NCBI GenBank assembly: GCA_958296245.1
Contig: OY282458.1
Span: forward strand, 1,572,777 to 1,636,776
Length of the DNA: 64,000 nucleotides
Origin: an uncultured Dehalococcoidia bacterium
Lineage (GTDB): Bacteria; Chloroflexota; Dehalococcoidia; Lucifugimonadales; G958296245
Reading direction: 5' to 3'
Shown: piece by piece, positions 55,492 through 63,356 of the stretch
Layout of the letters: every line of letters begins with the position of its first letter
Position numbering within the stretch: the first letter of the stretch is position 1
Made by a program: the position numbers and the translations under genes
Notes under the pieces: model-generated
Databases searched by the model: none
The model's input: the letters and a program-made list of their open reading frames with translations, nothing else
Told to the model about the DNA's origin: nothing

Positions 55492-56823
55492 CTACCGGCC
55501 CGCGGGCACCTTGTTGCTGCCCACCATAGGGACGCCCGTTATGAAAGACGCGTCCATGGTGAGGGCGCGCAGGTCTTCGGGTTCCAGGTCGTGCACGTCC
55601 CACTTCCCGCAGGCGCGGGCGACGAGCTGTACTTCCATAGTCAGGGCGTTCAGATAGCGGGTCACCCTATCGGCAGCCTCGTCCACGTCGAGCCGCGCCA
55701 TCAAGTCAGGGTCCTGGGTCGTGATCCCCACGGGGCACATACCAGTGTGGCAGTGGTGGCACTTTCCCGGCTCGGCGCCGAGGGCGCGGTAGTCGTCGAC
55801 GTATATGGCCCGGTTGCAGTTCATGGCTATGAGCGCCGCCGTGCCGATGGCCACGGCGTCTGCGCCAAGGGCCAGGGCCTTGGCGATGTCCGCGCCGCTC
55901 CGTATCCCGCCCGCAATGATTAGCTGTACCTCGTCCTTGAGGTCGATGTCCTCCAGCGCGGCCACCGCCTCCACCAAGGCTGCCATGGTCGGGATCCCCG
56001 TATGGTCGAGTTGCATCTCCGGAGATGCCCCTGTGCCAGCCTCCATTCCGTCCACGAAGACAACGTCCGCGCCCGCTTTGGCCGCCAGCTTCACGTCGTC
56101 GGTCACCCTGCCGGCGCCCACCTTGACGTAGACGGGAACTCGGTTCTCGGTCGCTTCTCTCAGTTCCTCGATCTTGATGATCAGGTCGTCGACCCCCATC
56201 CAGTCCGGGTGGCGCACGGGGCTGCGCTGGTCGATTCCGGGCGGAAGGTCCCGCTGACGGGCGACCTCATCCGACAGCTTCTGCCCCAGCAACAAGCCGC
56301 CCGTGCCGGGCTTTGCGCCCTGCCCCACCACGACCTCCAACGCATTCGCCATACGGAGGTGGTCGGGGTCGAATCCATAGCGGCTGGGCAGCACCTGGTA
56401 GACGAGCAGCCGCGACGCATCGCGTTCGGCGGCCAGCATTCCACCGTCTCCGGTGCAGGTCGATATGCCCACGCGGGTCGCGGCTTTGCCCAACGCCACT
56501 TTGGCGTTTGGGGACAGGGCCCCGTAGCTCATCCCGGTTATGGTTATGGGCGCTTCCAGCCGCAGCGGCTCGGAGGCGTACCTGGAGCCGAGCACAGTCT
56601 CGGTGCTGCACTTTTCACGGTACCCCTCCAGGGGCACCCGGCTGAGACCCGACGTAACGAAGGTCAAGTCGTCGAACCCGGGCAGCTTTCGCAGCGTTCC
56701 AAAACCCCGGATCCTATAGCGGCCCAAGGCCGCCTTGGCCTGGATGTCCTCGATTACGCTGGGGCTGTAGAAGTAGCTCTCCTCCAGCAATGGTCCGGCG
56801 CCATCCTCGGCATCGCTCATCAT
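55492..56823 (-). CDS. FMN-binding glutamate synthase-family protein (MgsC/GltB central domain-like)
   Basis: The 443-residue protein equals the FMN/Fe-S domain of glutamate synthase: I-T-G-M-S-Y-G-A-L-S near the front, V-K-V-G-A-G-R-V and A-G-G-I-R-S-G-A-D for FMN, and C-H-H-C-x4-C-P-V-G for a 3Fe-4S cluster. It uses ammonia or methylamine released by the amidotransferase subunit to make glutamate or N-methylglutamate from 2-oxoglutarate. It overlaps the GXGXG gene (ATGATG, TGA). Its size and order match MgsC of N-methylglutamate synthase as well as archaeal-type glutamate synthase; sequence alone does not decide. Confidence 0.9.
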   Translation of the reverse strand: MMSDAEDGAGPLLEESYFYSPSVIEDIQAKAALGRYRIRGFGTLRKLPGFDDLTFVTSGLSRVPLEGYREKCSTETVLGSRYASEPLRLEAPITITGMSYGALSPNAKVALGKAATRVGISTCTGDGGMLAAERDASRLLVYQVLPSRYGFDPDHLRMANALEVVVGQGAKPGTGGLLLGQKLSDEVARQRDLPPGIDQRSPVRHPDWMGVDDLIIKIEELREATENRVPVYVKVGAGRVTDDVKLAAKAGADVVFVDGMEAGTGASPEMQLDHTGIPTMAALVEAVAALEDIDLKDEVQLIIAGGIRSGADIAKALALGADAVAIGTAALIAMNCNRAIYVDDYRALGAEPGKCHHCHTGMCPVGITTQDPDLMARLDVDEAADRVTRYLNALTMEVQLVARACGKWDVHDLEPEDLRALTMDASFITGVPMVGSNKVPAGR

Positions 56824-57515
56824 AGCGCCGCCTTCCAGAGGCCGACGTCCTGCTTGTCGAAGTTGTACAGACGCCTGCCCGATTCTATCTTGGTAAACGC
56901 CTCGGGATCCGGGGCTCCACGTATCCCATATCGAACGAACAGCCCCCTCAGCATGGACACGTCTTCATCGTCGGGCTGCTTGGCTACGGTGTCGTTGCCG
57001 AGCTGTTCGATACGTCCGCCCACGTAGATACGGCCTTCGTACAACGAGTCTCCCAGAGCCTCGCCGGCATCCCCGCAGATAACGAGGACGCCCTTCTGCA
57101 TCATGAACCCCGACATGTAGCCGACGTCGCCCCCGATGACGATGGCGCCGCCCTTCTGAGAGATGCCCACCCTCGGCCCCGCGCTGCCGTGGACTACGAG
57201 CGTGCCGCCGCGCACCGCCGCGCCGACTGCAGCGCTTGCGTTGCCTCGGACGATGATACTGCCCGACATCATCCCTTCACCCACCGACCACCCACAGTTG
57301 CCGTTCACTTCGACGTCGGCGTACTTGAGCATTCCGCCGCAATAGTACCCGACGTTGCCATCGAAGACGATGTTGCCCGGGTGGTTGACCGCTACGGCAA
57401 GGTTGTGACGTGAAGACGGGTTCACCACCCTGACCAGACCTTCGGGGCCGAGAGAGTGTCTGATGCCCCGGTTGATCTCGGAGGTCGTGAGGCCGGCGCA
57501 GTCTATCTCGACCAA
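56820..57515 (-). CDS. GXGXG-domain subunit (GltB C-terminal/MgsB-like)
   Basis: The 231-residue right-handed beta-helix protein corresponds to the C-terminal domain of glutamate synthase alpha chain. Repeated G-x-x-G-x-x-x-G turns run through it (G-N-C-G-W-S-V-G-E-G-M-M-S-G, G-G-T-L-V-V-H-G-S-A-G, G-G-D-V-G-Y-M-S-G). It is structural, linking the amidotransferase and FMN subunits. It starts at TTG, 13 bases inside the upstream amidotransferase gene, and ends overlapping the FMN subunit. Confidence 0.9.
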   Translation of the reverse strand: MVEIDCAGLTTSEINRGIRHSLGPEGLVRVVNPSSRHNLAVAVNHPGNIVFDGNVGYYCGGMLKYADVEVNGNCGWSVGEGMMSGSIIVRGNASAAVGAAVRGGTLVVHGSAGPRVGISQKGGAIVIGGDVGYMSGFMMQKGVLVICGDAGEALGDSLYEGRIYVGGRIEQLGNDTVAKQPDDEDVSMLRGLFVRYGIRGAPDPEAFTKIESGRRLYNFDKQDVGLWKAAL

Positions 57516-58432
57516 GTCTTCACCGCCTTGGCTACGGGTTCGTGGACGACCGAATCCGGCGTGATCGCCGGGCGCAGGGCCACCTCTTCCGAAGCCATGG
57601 CCACGTACCTGTCGTTCTCGGCTACCACCAGCGGCTTCGTGGCGAACCGGTCCTTCGCGTACCCGATCGAATCTTTGGTCGATACTAGATAGGTGAACGT
57701 GCCGTCCAACGCGTTAACCGAGTCGGTCAGCGCTTCGGCCAGCGCGGCGCCCTGGGACAGGCGGTCTGCCACGTAGACCGCTATCACCTCGGAGTCGTTT
57801 TCGGTTAGGAACTCATAGCCGCGCCGCTCGTACTGTCGGCGCAGCTTGTGATGGTTGGTGAGCTGTCCGTTATGTACGACCGCTATGTCGGGGAATGGGC
57901 GAGCCCAGAACGGGTGAGAGTGGCAAACATCCACGCGGCTCTCCGTCGCCAGCCGAGTGTGCGCCAGCCCGTGCGTCCCCGTCGCCGCCCCCACACCGTG
58001 CCGGCCGTTCAGGCGCTCAGCCACCCCGACGTCCTTGATTATCTCCATGCCGCGTCCAATGCTGAACACCTTCACGTCGTCCACGGACTCAGCGGCGCGG
58101 GTAAGCCGGCCCAGAAGGTCGGTGCTCGCCTCTTCCGAGACGTCTCTAACTACAAGGCGCAGCAGGTCGCCGGCGAGTCGGGATCCCTCCACGGGCGCGA
58201 CCTCTCCCACGCGGTCTATGACCTCGCGGTCCCGGCCTCCGGTGTCGGCCGGGCCGAGGCCTTCCAAGTAGGCCACCATGATGAGCGCGCCCGGCTGTCC
58301 CAAGCGCGTGATCGCCATCCCGGTGGAGTCGGTCCCGCGGCTCGCGAGGGTAGACGCCATGGCCAGCAGCTGCCGGCCCACCGGGCCCTCGTCGCGGTAA
58401 TCCTTGAAGAGAATCCCTGCGATCCCGCACAT
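57503..58432 (-). CDS. Class II glutamine amidotransferase subunit (MgsA-like)
   Basis: The 309-residue Ntn amidotransferase should begin at M-C-G-I-A-G-I, so that Cys2 becomes the N-terminal nucleophile; the longer frame from 58462 adds ten residues and would block this. It has R-G-T-D-S-T-G-M for amide binding, H-T-R-L-A-T and H-N-G-Q-L-T-N. It splits glutamine, or gamma-glutamylmethylamide if this is an MgsA, and passes the amine to the FMN subunit. The upstream dehydrogenase stop is two bases away. Confidence 0.9.
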   Translation of the reverse strand: MCGIAGILFKDYRDEGPVGRQLLAMASTLASRGTDSTGMAITRLGQPGALIMVAYLEGLGPADTGGRDREVIDRVGEVAPVEGSRLAGDLLRLVVRDVSEEASTDLLGRLTRAAESVDDVKVFSIGRGMEIIKDVGVAERLNGRHGVGAATGTHGLAHTRLATESRVDVCHSHPFWARPFPDIAVVHNGQLTNHHKLRRQYERRGYEFLTENDSEVIAVYVADRLSQGAALAEALTDSVNALDGTFTYLVSTKDSIGYAKDRFATKPLVVAENDRYVAMASEEVALRPAITPDSVVHEPVAKAVKTWSR

Positions 58433-58434
58433 TC

Positions 58435-59457
58435 TCAGGCGTCCTCCCCGTCTTCGTCCCACGTCAATGCCACTTGGAGGGAGGGTTCCGATTTGGTGCG
58501 GATGATCTCGTAAGCGCGGCTGATCTCCGTGTAGGGCAACACGTGAGTGATCAGCCCGTCGGTACGGATGAGGCCGCGGGAGATGAGATCGAGGACCAGC
58601 GACCGGTTCTTGAACGTGCTCCAGCGTCTGTGGCCGGCCTCCGCGGCGCCGGGATAGCCGCTGCCGCGCGACGCCAGCAGGTCCAGTTCCTTGTACAGGA
58701 AGTCCTCCCCAGGCTCGAAGTCGACCGACTCCAGGTGCCAGCCTATGATCACGACGCGGCCCTCGTCACGAGCAAGGGCCAAGGCCAGAGGCACTGCGGG
58801 CGCGACGCCGGCAGTCTCCAACACGACGTGGGCGCCCCCGTCGGAGATGCGCGCTATGGCTTCGACCGGGTCTCCGTCATCCGGGTTGATGCAGTACTCG
58901 GCGCCGAGACGCCTCGCCACGTCGAGGCGCCACGGGTCCTTGTCGACGGCTATTGCGCGGGCGGCGCCCACCAATCTGGCGTGCTGAATGGCCATCTGGC
59001 CCATTTGGCCCATGCCCACCACGGCCACGGTGTCCCCGTACCCTATCCTGCCCCGGCGCACGCCGTGCAATGAGGTGGTGGCCAGTACGGACAACGTGGC
59101 CTGCCGGTCCGAGACGTTGTCGGGCAACTTGGCGGTCGTGGCCTCGTCGACGGCGCAGTACTCAGCGTGACCGCCGTAGCATATGACGCGGTCGCCCGGC
59201 TTGAGCCGGTCGGCGCCGGGGCCGCGCTCCACCACCCTTCCAACGGCTTCGTAGCCGGGGTACATGGGGTAGACCCAATCCTCGCCCCAGCGCCGCTTGA
59301 CCAGCGCCTCGTTCGTCCCCTTGTACAGGCCCATCTCCGTACCGGCGCTGATGCCGCTGACGGACGTCTTTACCAGCACCTGCCCGGGACCGGGCGTCGG
59401 CTCATCGCAGTCGTCTATGCCTGCCTCGAGTGGCTTGGTTATAACTACTCTCTTGAT
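58435..59457 (-). CDS. Zinc-type medium-chain dehydrogenase, apparent ATC start
   Basis: This is a GroES-like plus Rossmann dehydrogenase with Y-P-G-Y-E-A-V-G-R-V, V-A-V-V-G-M-G-Q-M-G-Q-M and a long loop. The first standard start, GTG 59379, begins inside the first beta strand. In frame upstream the sequence reads K-R-V-V-I-T-K-P-L-E-A-G-I-D-D, an ordinary MDR beginning, and starts at ATC (59455-59457). That ATC lies one base after the glutamine synthetase stop and nine bases after GGAGG. I therefore propose ATC initiation, giving 340 residues. It sits inside an amine-assimilation operon; the substrate is unknown. Confidence 0.85.
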   Translation of the reverse strand: MKRVVITKPLEAGIDDCDEPTPGPGQVLVKTSVSGISAGTEMGLYKGTNEALVKRRWGEDWVYPMYPGYEAVGRVVERGPGADRLKPGDRVICYGGHAEYCAVDEATTAKLPDNVSDRQATLSVLATTSLHGVRRGRIGYGDTVAVVGMGQMGQMAIQHARLVGAARAIAVDKDPWRLDVARRLGAEYCINPDDGDPVEAIARISDGGAHVVLETAGVAPAVPLALALARDEGRVVIIGWHLESVDFEPGEDFLYKELDLLASRGSGYPGAAEAGHRRWSTFKNRSLVLDLISRGLIRTDGLITHVLPYTEISRAYEIIRTKSEPSLQVALTWDEDGEDA

Positions 59458-59458
59458 T

Positions 59459-60793
59459 TCAGTACACCTCCATGTATTCGGAGCGCTCCCAGTCCGTGAC
59501 GTGCTCCCGGAAGCGTTGCGCCTCGTTCCGCTTCATGGCGCAGTAGACTTGGATGAACTCGCTGCCTAGAAGTTCCGAGAAGCTGCTATCGGCCTCCAAG
59601 GCGTCCAGCGCCTCCGGTAGGCTGCCGGGGAGCGCGTCATGCTCGGGCCGGCTCTCCGCCGGGCCTTCACCGGGAGGGGCTGCGGGGATGCCGGCCTCAA
59701 TTCCAAGCAATCCACCGGCCACGACCGCCGCCAGAGCAAGATAGGGGTTGGACAGACCCGTACCGAGCCTATTCTCCAAGTGGGTATTCTCGTCACGCGG
59801 GTTCTTGGCCCGCACCAACGCCGTCCGGTCCTCAACGCCCCAGCTCACGTTGGAGGGGGCGAAGTGGTGCGGCACGAACCGATGGTAGCAGTTCACCGAA
59901 GGAGCAAGCATCGCCATGCTCGCGCTCGCATGGTCCAGCATTCCCTTGACGTACTGCCGGCAGATACCGGACAGGCCGTCTGCATCCCCCGCGTCCAAGA
60001 ACACATTCTCGCCCGTGTCCTTGTCCAGCAGGCTAACGTGAACGTGGCACCCGCTCGCCGACTGGTCGGCGAACGGCTTGGTCATGAAGGTAGCGTTGTA
60101 ACCGAGTTGGCGGGCTATCTCCTTGACGCCGTTCTTGAACGTAAAGCTCACGTCTCCCGCAGCCACTCCAAGCGCGGGGCTGTAGTTTATCTCGAACTGG
60201 GACGGGCCGTACTCGCTGTTGGCCGTGATTACGTCGACCCCCGCCAGCGGCATCTGGTCGAGTACCTGTCCGATGACCGGTATATAGGTGTTCCTAATGG
60301 TGTTGAAGACGTGGACCCCGCCGAAGGTGGGCTCGCCCGTCTCGCCGTCCATCACGTAGAACTCGTACTCCAAGCCGGCCTTGACCAAGTACCCCATCTC
60401 ATCAGCCCGCTCCACCATGCGCTTCAACACCTGCCGCGGCGCGGCGCGCTGAGGGACGCCGTCGTCCCAGTAGCCGTCGCAGATCAGCCGAGCCGTCGAT
60501 TCTGCCCAAGGAACGACGGACGCTGTCTCGAGGTCCGGGATGAGCCGCTGGTCGGCGTATAGGACTTCCTCATTGTACAGAGTCCCTCCGACCACGGATG
60601 AGGCGGTATCCAGGGCGACGGCGCCGCCGTAAAGGTTCAGTCCCGTAGCGGAGAAGCTCTCCACGTGGTCCAGCGGTATTATCTTCGAACGGCTGGTCCC
60701 GTGGAGGTCCGGAAGCTCGAAGCGCACGTAGCGTACGCCGTCCTCTCTCCACGCACGCACCAGTTCCTCTATGGAGGCGTTGTTGGCGGCCAC
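59459..60793 (-). CDS. Glutamine synthetase-family ligase (GlnA or GmaS-like)
   Basis: The 444-residue ligase of the glutamine synthetase fold has an N-terminal beta-grasp (R-Y-V-R-F-E-L-P-D-L-H-G), catalytic-domain motifs G-L-E-Y-E-F-Y, Q-F-E-I-N-Y and H-V-H-V-S-L, and E-N-R-L-G near the end. It joins ammonia or an amine to glutamate with ATP. As first gene of an operon with MgsA, MgsB and MgsC-like subunits, and with the length of GmaS, it may make gamma-glutamylmethylamide; ordinary glutamine synthesis is the alternative. It starts at GTG with GAGGTAAGG upstream. Confidence 0.9.
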   Translation of the reverse strand: MAANNASIEELVRAWREDGVRYVRFELPDLHGTSRSKIIPLDHVESFSATGLNLYGGAVALDTASSVVGGTLYNEEVLYADQRLIPDLETASVVPWAESTARLICDGYWDDGVPQRAAPRQVLKRMVERADEMGYLVKAGLEYEFYVMDGETGEPTFGGVHVFNTIRNTYIPVIGQVLDQMPLAGVDVITANSEYGPSQFEINYSPALGVAAGDVSFTFKNGVKEIARQLGYNATFMTKPFADQSASGCHVHVSLLDKDTGENVFLDAGDADGLSGICRQYVKGMLDHASASMAMLAPSVNCYHRFVPHHFAPSNVSWGVEDRTALVRAKNPRDENTHLENRLGTGLSNPYLALAAVVAGGLLGIEAGIPAAPPGEGPAESRPEHDALPGSLPEALDALEADSSFSELLGSEFIQVYCAMKRNEAQRFREHVTDWERSEYMEVY

Positions 60794-61159
60794 ACCCTTA
60801 CCTCAGAGTTTGACTGGACCGGAGCCCGGCTCATGATCCGTGGGGATTGTACTCAGTCACTCAACGTTCCGCAAACGCGGGGCAGCTTCAGACAGACCGC
60901 CAAGCAGCCTGGAGGGCCGCCGCGCCGTCAGCCCCTCTTGCGGATGGGAATCCCAGTCCACGCCGCGTATCCCATTGACCACACAGGGCGGCTTGTGGCT
61001 TTGAGTCTGTCTTTGCACGAATGCTTGATAGTATACGCTCGTGAGGCCGCTCATGGAAAATCGACCGCTGGAACAGCCCGTCCCCGACTCACGCAGCAAT
61101 CATCCGGAAGGGCTGGCCACTCCTACCCGTCGCTGCCCATTGCCCAAGGAAGCCGCCAG
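60794..61159. other. Non-coding gap before the methyltransferase
   Basis: These 366 bases hold no gene I can support. A frame is open through them to the methyltransferase, but its translation is unlike protein and the methyltransferase has a good internal start. A TTGCAC…GTATAC pair near 61012-61040 could be a promoter, with poor spacing. Confidence 0.4.
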
Positions 61160-62284
61160 ATGACCCTATGGGCAGACGACCCCAGCGCCGAGAACCCGGA
61201 ATACCTGTCCCGCCAACTGATCACCTACATCGGGAATAAGCGCTCCCTACTCGGACATGTCGGCAGCGCGGTCGAGCGTGTCAAGCAACGTCTCGCCAAG
61301 CCCCATCTCAAGATATTCGACGCCTTCAGCGGGTCGGGCGTCGTCTCCCGATTCTTCAAGGCCCATGCCTCACTGCTCATCAGCAACGACGTGGAACCCT
61401 ATGCCGCCGTGACTGCGCGTTGCTATCTGCGAAACAAGAGCGCAATAGACCTCACGGCCGTTTCTGAGATGGTGAACGACCTGAACCGGAGGGTTGACGC
61501 AGAGGCGCTCCCCCCCGGCTTCATCGAAGAGTTGTACGCGCCGCGAGACGAGACGCGCATCACTAAGGAAGACCGTGTTTTCTACACGAAGAGCAACGCC
61601 AGACGCCTGGATAACTACCGCCGCCTCATTGAACCCCTACCCTCTGGCCTCAAGGACATGCTTCTCGGCCCCTTGCTCAGCCAGGCGTCCGTTCACGTCA
61701 ACACTGCGGGCGTATTCAAGGGTTTCTACAAGAACAGGGACACGCAGATCGGACAATTCGGCGGCAGCAGTTCCGACGCGCTGGTCCGCATCATGGGACA
61801 GATCAGGCTGGACGCGCCCGTGCTGAGCAATTTCGAATGTGAATACGAGGTGCTTCAGGAGGACGCCAACGCCGCCGCGCGTAGGCTCAAGGGCCTCGAC
61901 CTCGTGTACGTGGACCCGCCCTACAACCAGCATCCCTACGGCTCCAACTACTTCATGCTCAACCTGCTGGTGCGGTACGAGCGGCCCAAGCGCGTCAGCC
62001 GGGTTTCCGGCATACCGACCGACTGGCAGCGCTCCGGGTACAACGTGCGGTCCAAGTCGCTGCCGCTGCTGCGGCAACTCCTCGACGCACTCGACGCGCC
62101 CTTCCTACTCATCTCGTTCAACAACGAGGGCTTCATACCGACGGACAAGATGTATGCGGCGCTGAACGACTTGGGCTCCGTAGACGTCTTGGAGACGCGG
62201 TACAACGCGTTCCGCGGCAGCCGTAACTTCGATAACCGGCCAATCCACGTAACGGAGCATCTCTTCCTGGTCGAGCGGAGGTGA
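61160..62284 (+). CDS. D12-class N6-adenine DNA methyltransferase
   Basis: The 374-residue SAM-dependent methylase has Y-I-G-N-K-R-S-L-L at the front (motif X-like), F-D-A-F-S-G-S-G-V-V (motif I, SAM binding) and catalytic D-P-P-Y-N-Q-H-P-Y (motif IV) in the second half. This is the alpha-class order of Dam-type enzymes. It methylates adenine at a site I cannot predict. CAAGGA precedes ATG 61160; the frame open from 60665 is otherwise unlikely. Restriction partners usually adjoin such genes; here only tiny ORFs follow, so it may be orphaned. Confidence 0.92.
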   Translation: MTLWADDPSAENPEYLSRQLITYIGNKRSLLGHVGSAVERVKQRLAKPHLKIFDAFSGSGVVSRFFKAHASLLISNDVEPYAAVTARCYLRNKSAIDLTAVSEMVNDLNRRVDAEALPPGFIEELYAPRDETRITKEDRVFYTKSNARRLDNYRRLIEPLPSGLKDMLLGPLLSQASVHVNTAGVFKGFYKNRDTQIGQFGGSSSDALVRIMGQIRLDAPVLSNFECEYEVLQEDANAAARRLKGLDLVYVDPPYNQHPYGSNYFMLNLLVRYERPKRVSRVSGIPTDWQRSGYNVRSKSLPLLRQLLDALDAPFLLISFNNEGFIPTDKMYAALNDLGSVDVLETRYNAFRGSRNFDNRPIHVTEHLFLVERR

Positions 62285-62289
62285 GACGG

Positions 62290-62400
62290 ATGGCCCGAAA
62301 GGACCAGCTAAGAGAACAGCGCGCGGGCACGGTAATAAACGTCGCCTCCAAGAAACAGGAGTCCGACGTCGAGGGCACGGCAAACGTCGGAGACCTCTGA
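62290..62400 (+). CDS. Tiny ORF after the methyltransferase, possible remnant of a partner gene
   Basis: The 36-codon frame (M-A-R-K-D-Q-L-R-E-Q-R-A-G-T-V-I-N-V…) has a very strong Shine-Dalgarno, GGAGGTGA, placed across the methyltransferase stop, as for a coupled second gene. It then hits TGA at 62398-62400. A second short ATG frame follows at 62402 (24 codons). A restriction endonuclease gene that has been cut off or frameshifted is one reading; a small regulator is another. Confidence 0.4.
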   Translation: MARKDQLREQRAGTVINVASKKQESDVEGTANVGDL

Positions 62401-62494
62401 GATGGCCGCTGGACGGGATGGAGACACACGACCGCCGCGCCCGTTCCCCCAGAGTGACTCAACCAGTGCCCTCTGAGTAGTTCCTCCTCGCACC

Positions 62495-63355
62495 CTACCC
62501 GACCAGTTCCAAGCTCATGTCGAGGGCGCGCGGCGAGTGGGTCAGCGCTCCCACCGATATGAAGTCAACGCCGGTTGCGGCCACGCTGCGAACGTTGTCC
62601 AAGGTGATGCCGCCGGATGCCTCGGTGACGGCCCGCCCCTGGGCCATCACGACCGCCGACCTCATCTCATCGAGGCTCATGTTATCGAGGAGCAGGATGT
62701 CCGCCCTCGCGTCGAGCGCCTCCCCGACCTGCTGCAGGCTCTCCACCTCCACCTCCACCTTGACGGTGTGCGGGCAGGACTCCCGCGCCGACTCGACGGC
62801 CTGGGCGATCCCGTATCCCATACGGCGCAACGCCTCGAGATGGTTGTCCTTGATCAGGATGCCGTCCCCAAGGTTGTGGCGGTGGTTCCGCCCTCCGCCC
62901 ACACTCACCGCGTACTTCTCCAAGGCGCGCATCCCCGGCGTGGTCTTCCTCGTGTCCAGGACCCGCGCCGGATGGCCCGCCGCGGCGGCTGCGTACAGGC
63001 TGGCCCCGGTGGCGATTCCGCTCAAGCGCTGGAGCATATTCAGCGCCGTCCGCTCCGCCTTCAGGATGGAGGCGATTGGGCCCTCCACCTCGGCGACGAA
63101 ATCCTTGGGCTCGACCCGATCGCCGTCGCCCACGAGGGGGCGCGTCCTGACAGCGGGATCGAGGCGGCTGAAGACCAGGAGCGCAACGGACAGGCCGGCC
63201 GCCACGCCCGCCGCTTTCGACATGATGACCGCCTTGCCGCAGAGCGAGGGGGGTATGAGACCGTCGGTCGTCGGGTCTCCTGCCGACAGGTCCTCGGACA
63301 GGGCGCGGTCGACCAACTCCTCCAAGTAGGCGGGAGGCGGGAGAACGGGACTCAC
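62495..63355 (-). CDS. nadC: Nicotinate-nucleotide pyrophosphorylase (carboxylating)
   Basis: The 286-residue quinolinate phosphoribosyltransferase makes nicotinate mononucleotide from quinolinate and PRPP in NAD synthesis. Family strings are E-D-L-S-A-G-D-P-T-T, E-R-T-A-L-N-M-L-Q-R-L-S-G-I-A-T, D-T-R-K-T-T-P-G-M-R, G-G-G-R-N-H-R, K-D-N-H and E-A-S-G-G-I. I start at GTG 63355, one base after the nadA stop; the longer frame adds 14 residues from inside nadA. It is coupled to nadA. Confidence 0.96.
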   Translation of the reverse strand: MSPVLPPPAYLEELVDRALSEDLSAGDPTTDGLIPPSLCGKAVIMSKAAGVAAGLSVALLVFSRLDPAVRTRPLVGDGDRVEPKDFVAEVEGPIASILKAERTALNMLQRLSGIATGASLYAAAAAGHPARVLDTRKTTPGMRALEKYAVSVGGGRNHRHNLGDGILIKDNHLEALRRMGYGIAQAVESARESCPHTVKVEVEVESLQQVGEALDARADILLLDNMSLDEMRSAVVMAQGRAVTEASGGITLDNVRSVAATGVDFISVGALTHSPRALDMSLELVG

Positions 63356-63356
63356 T

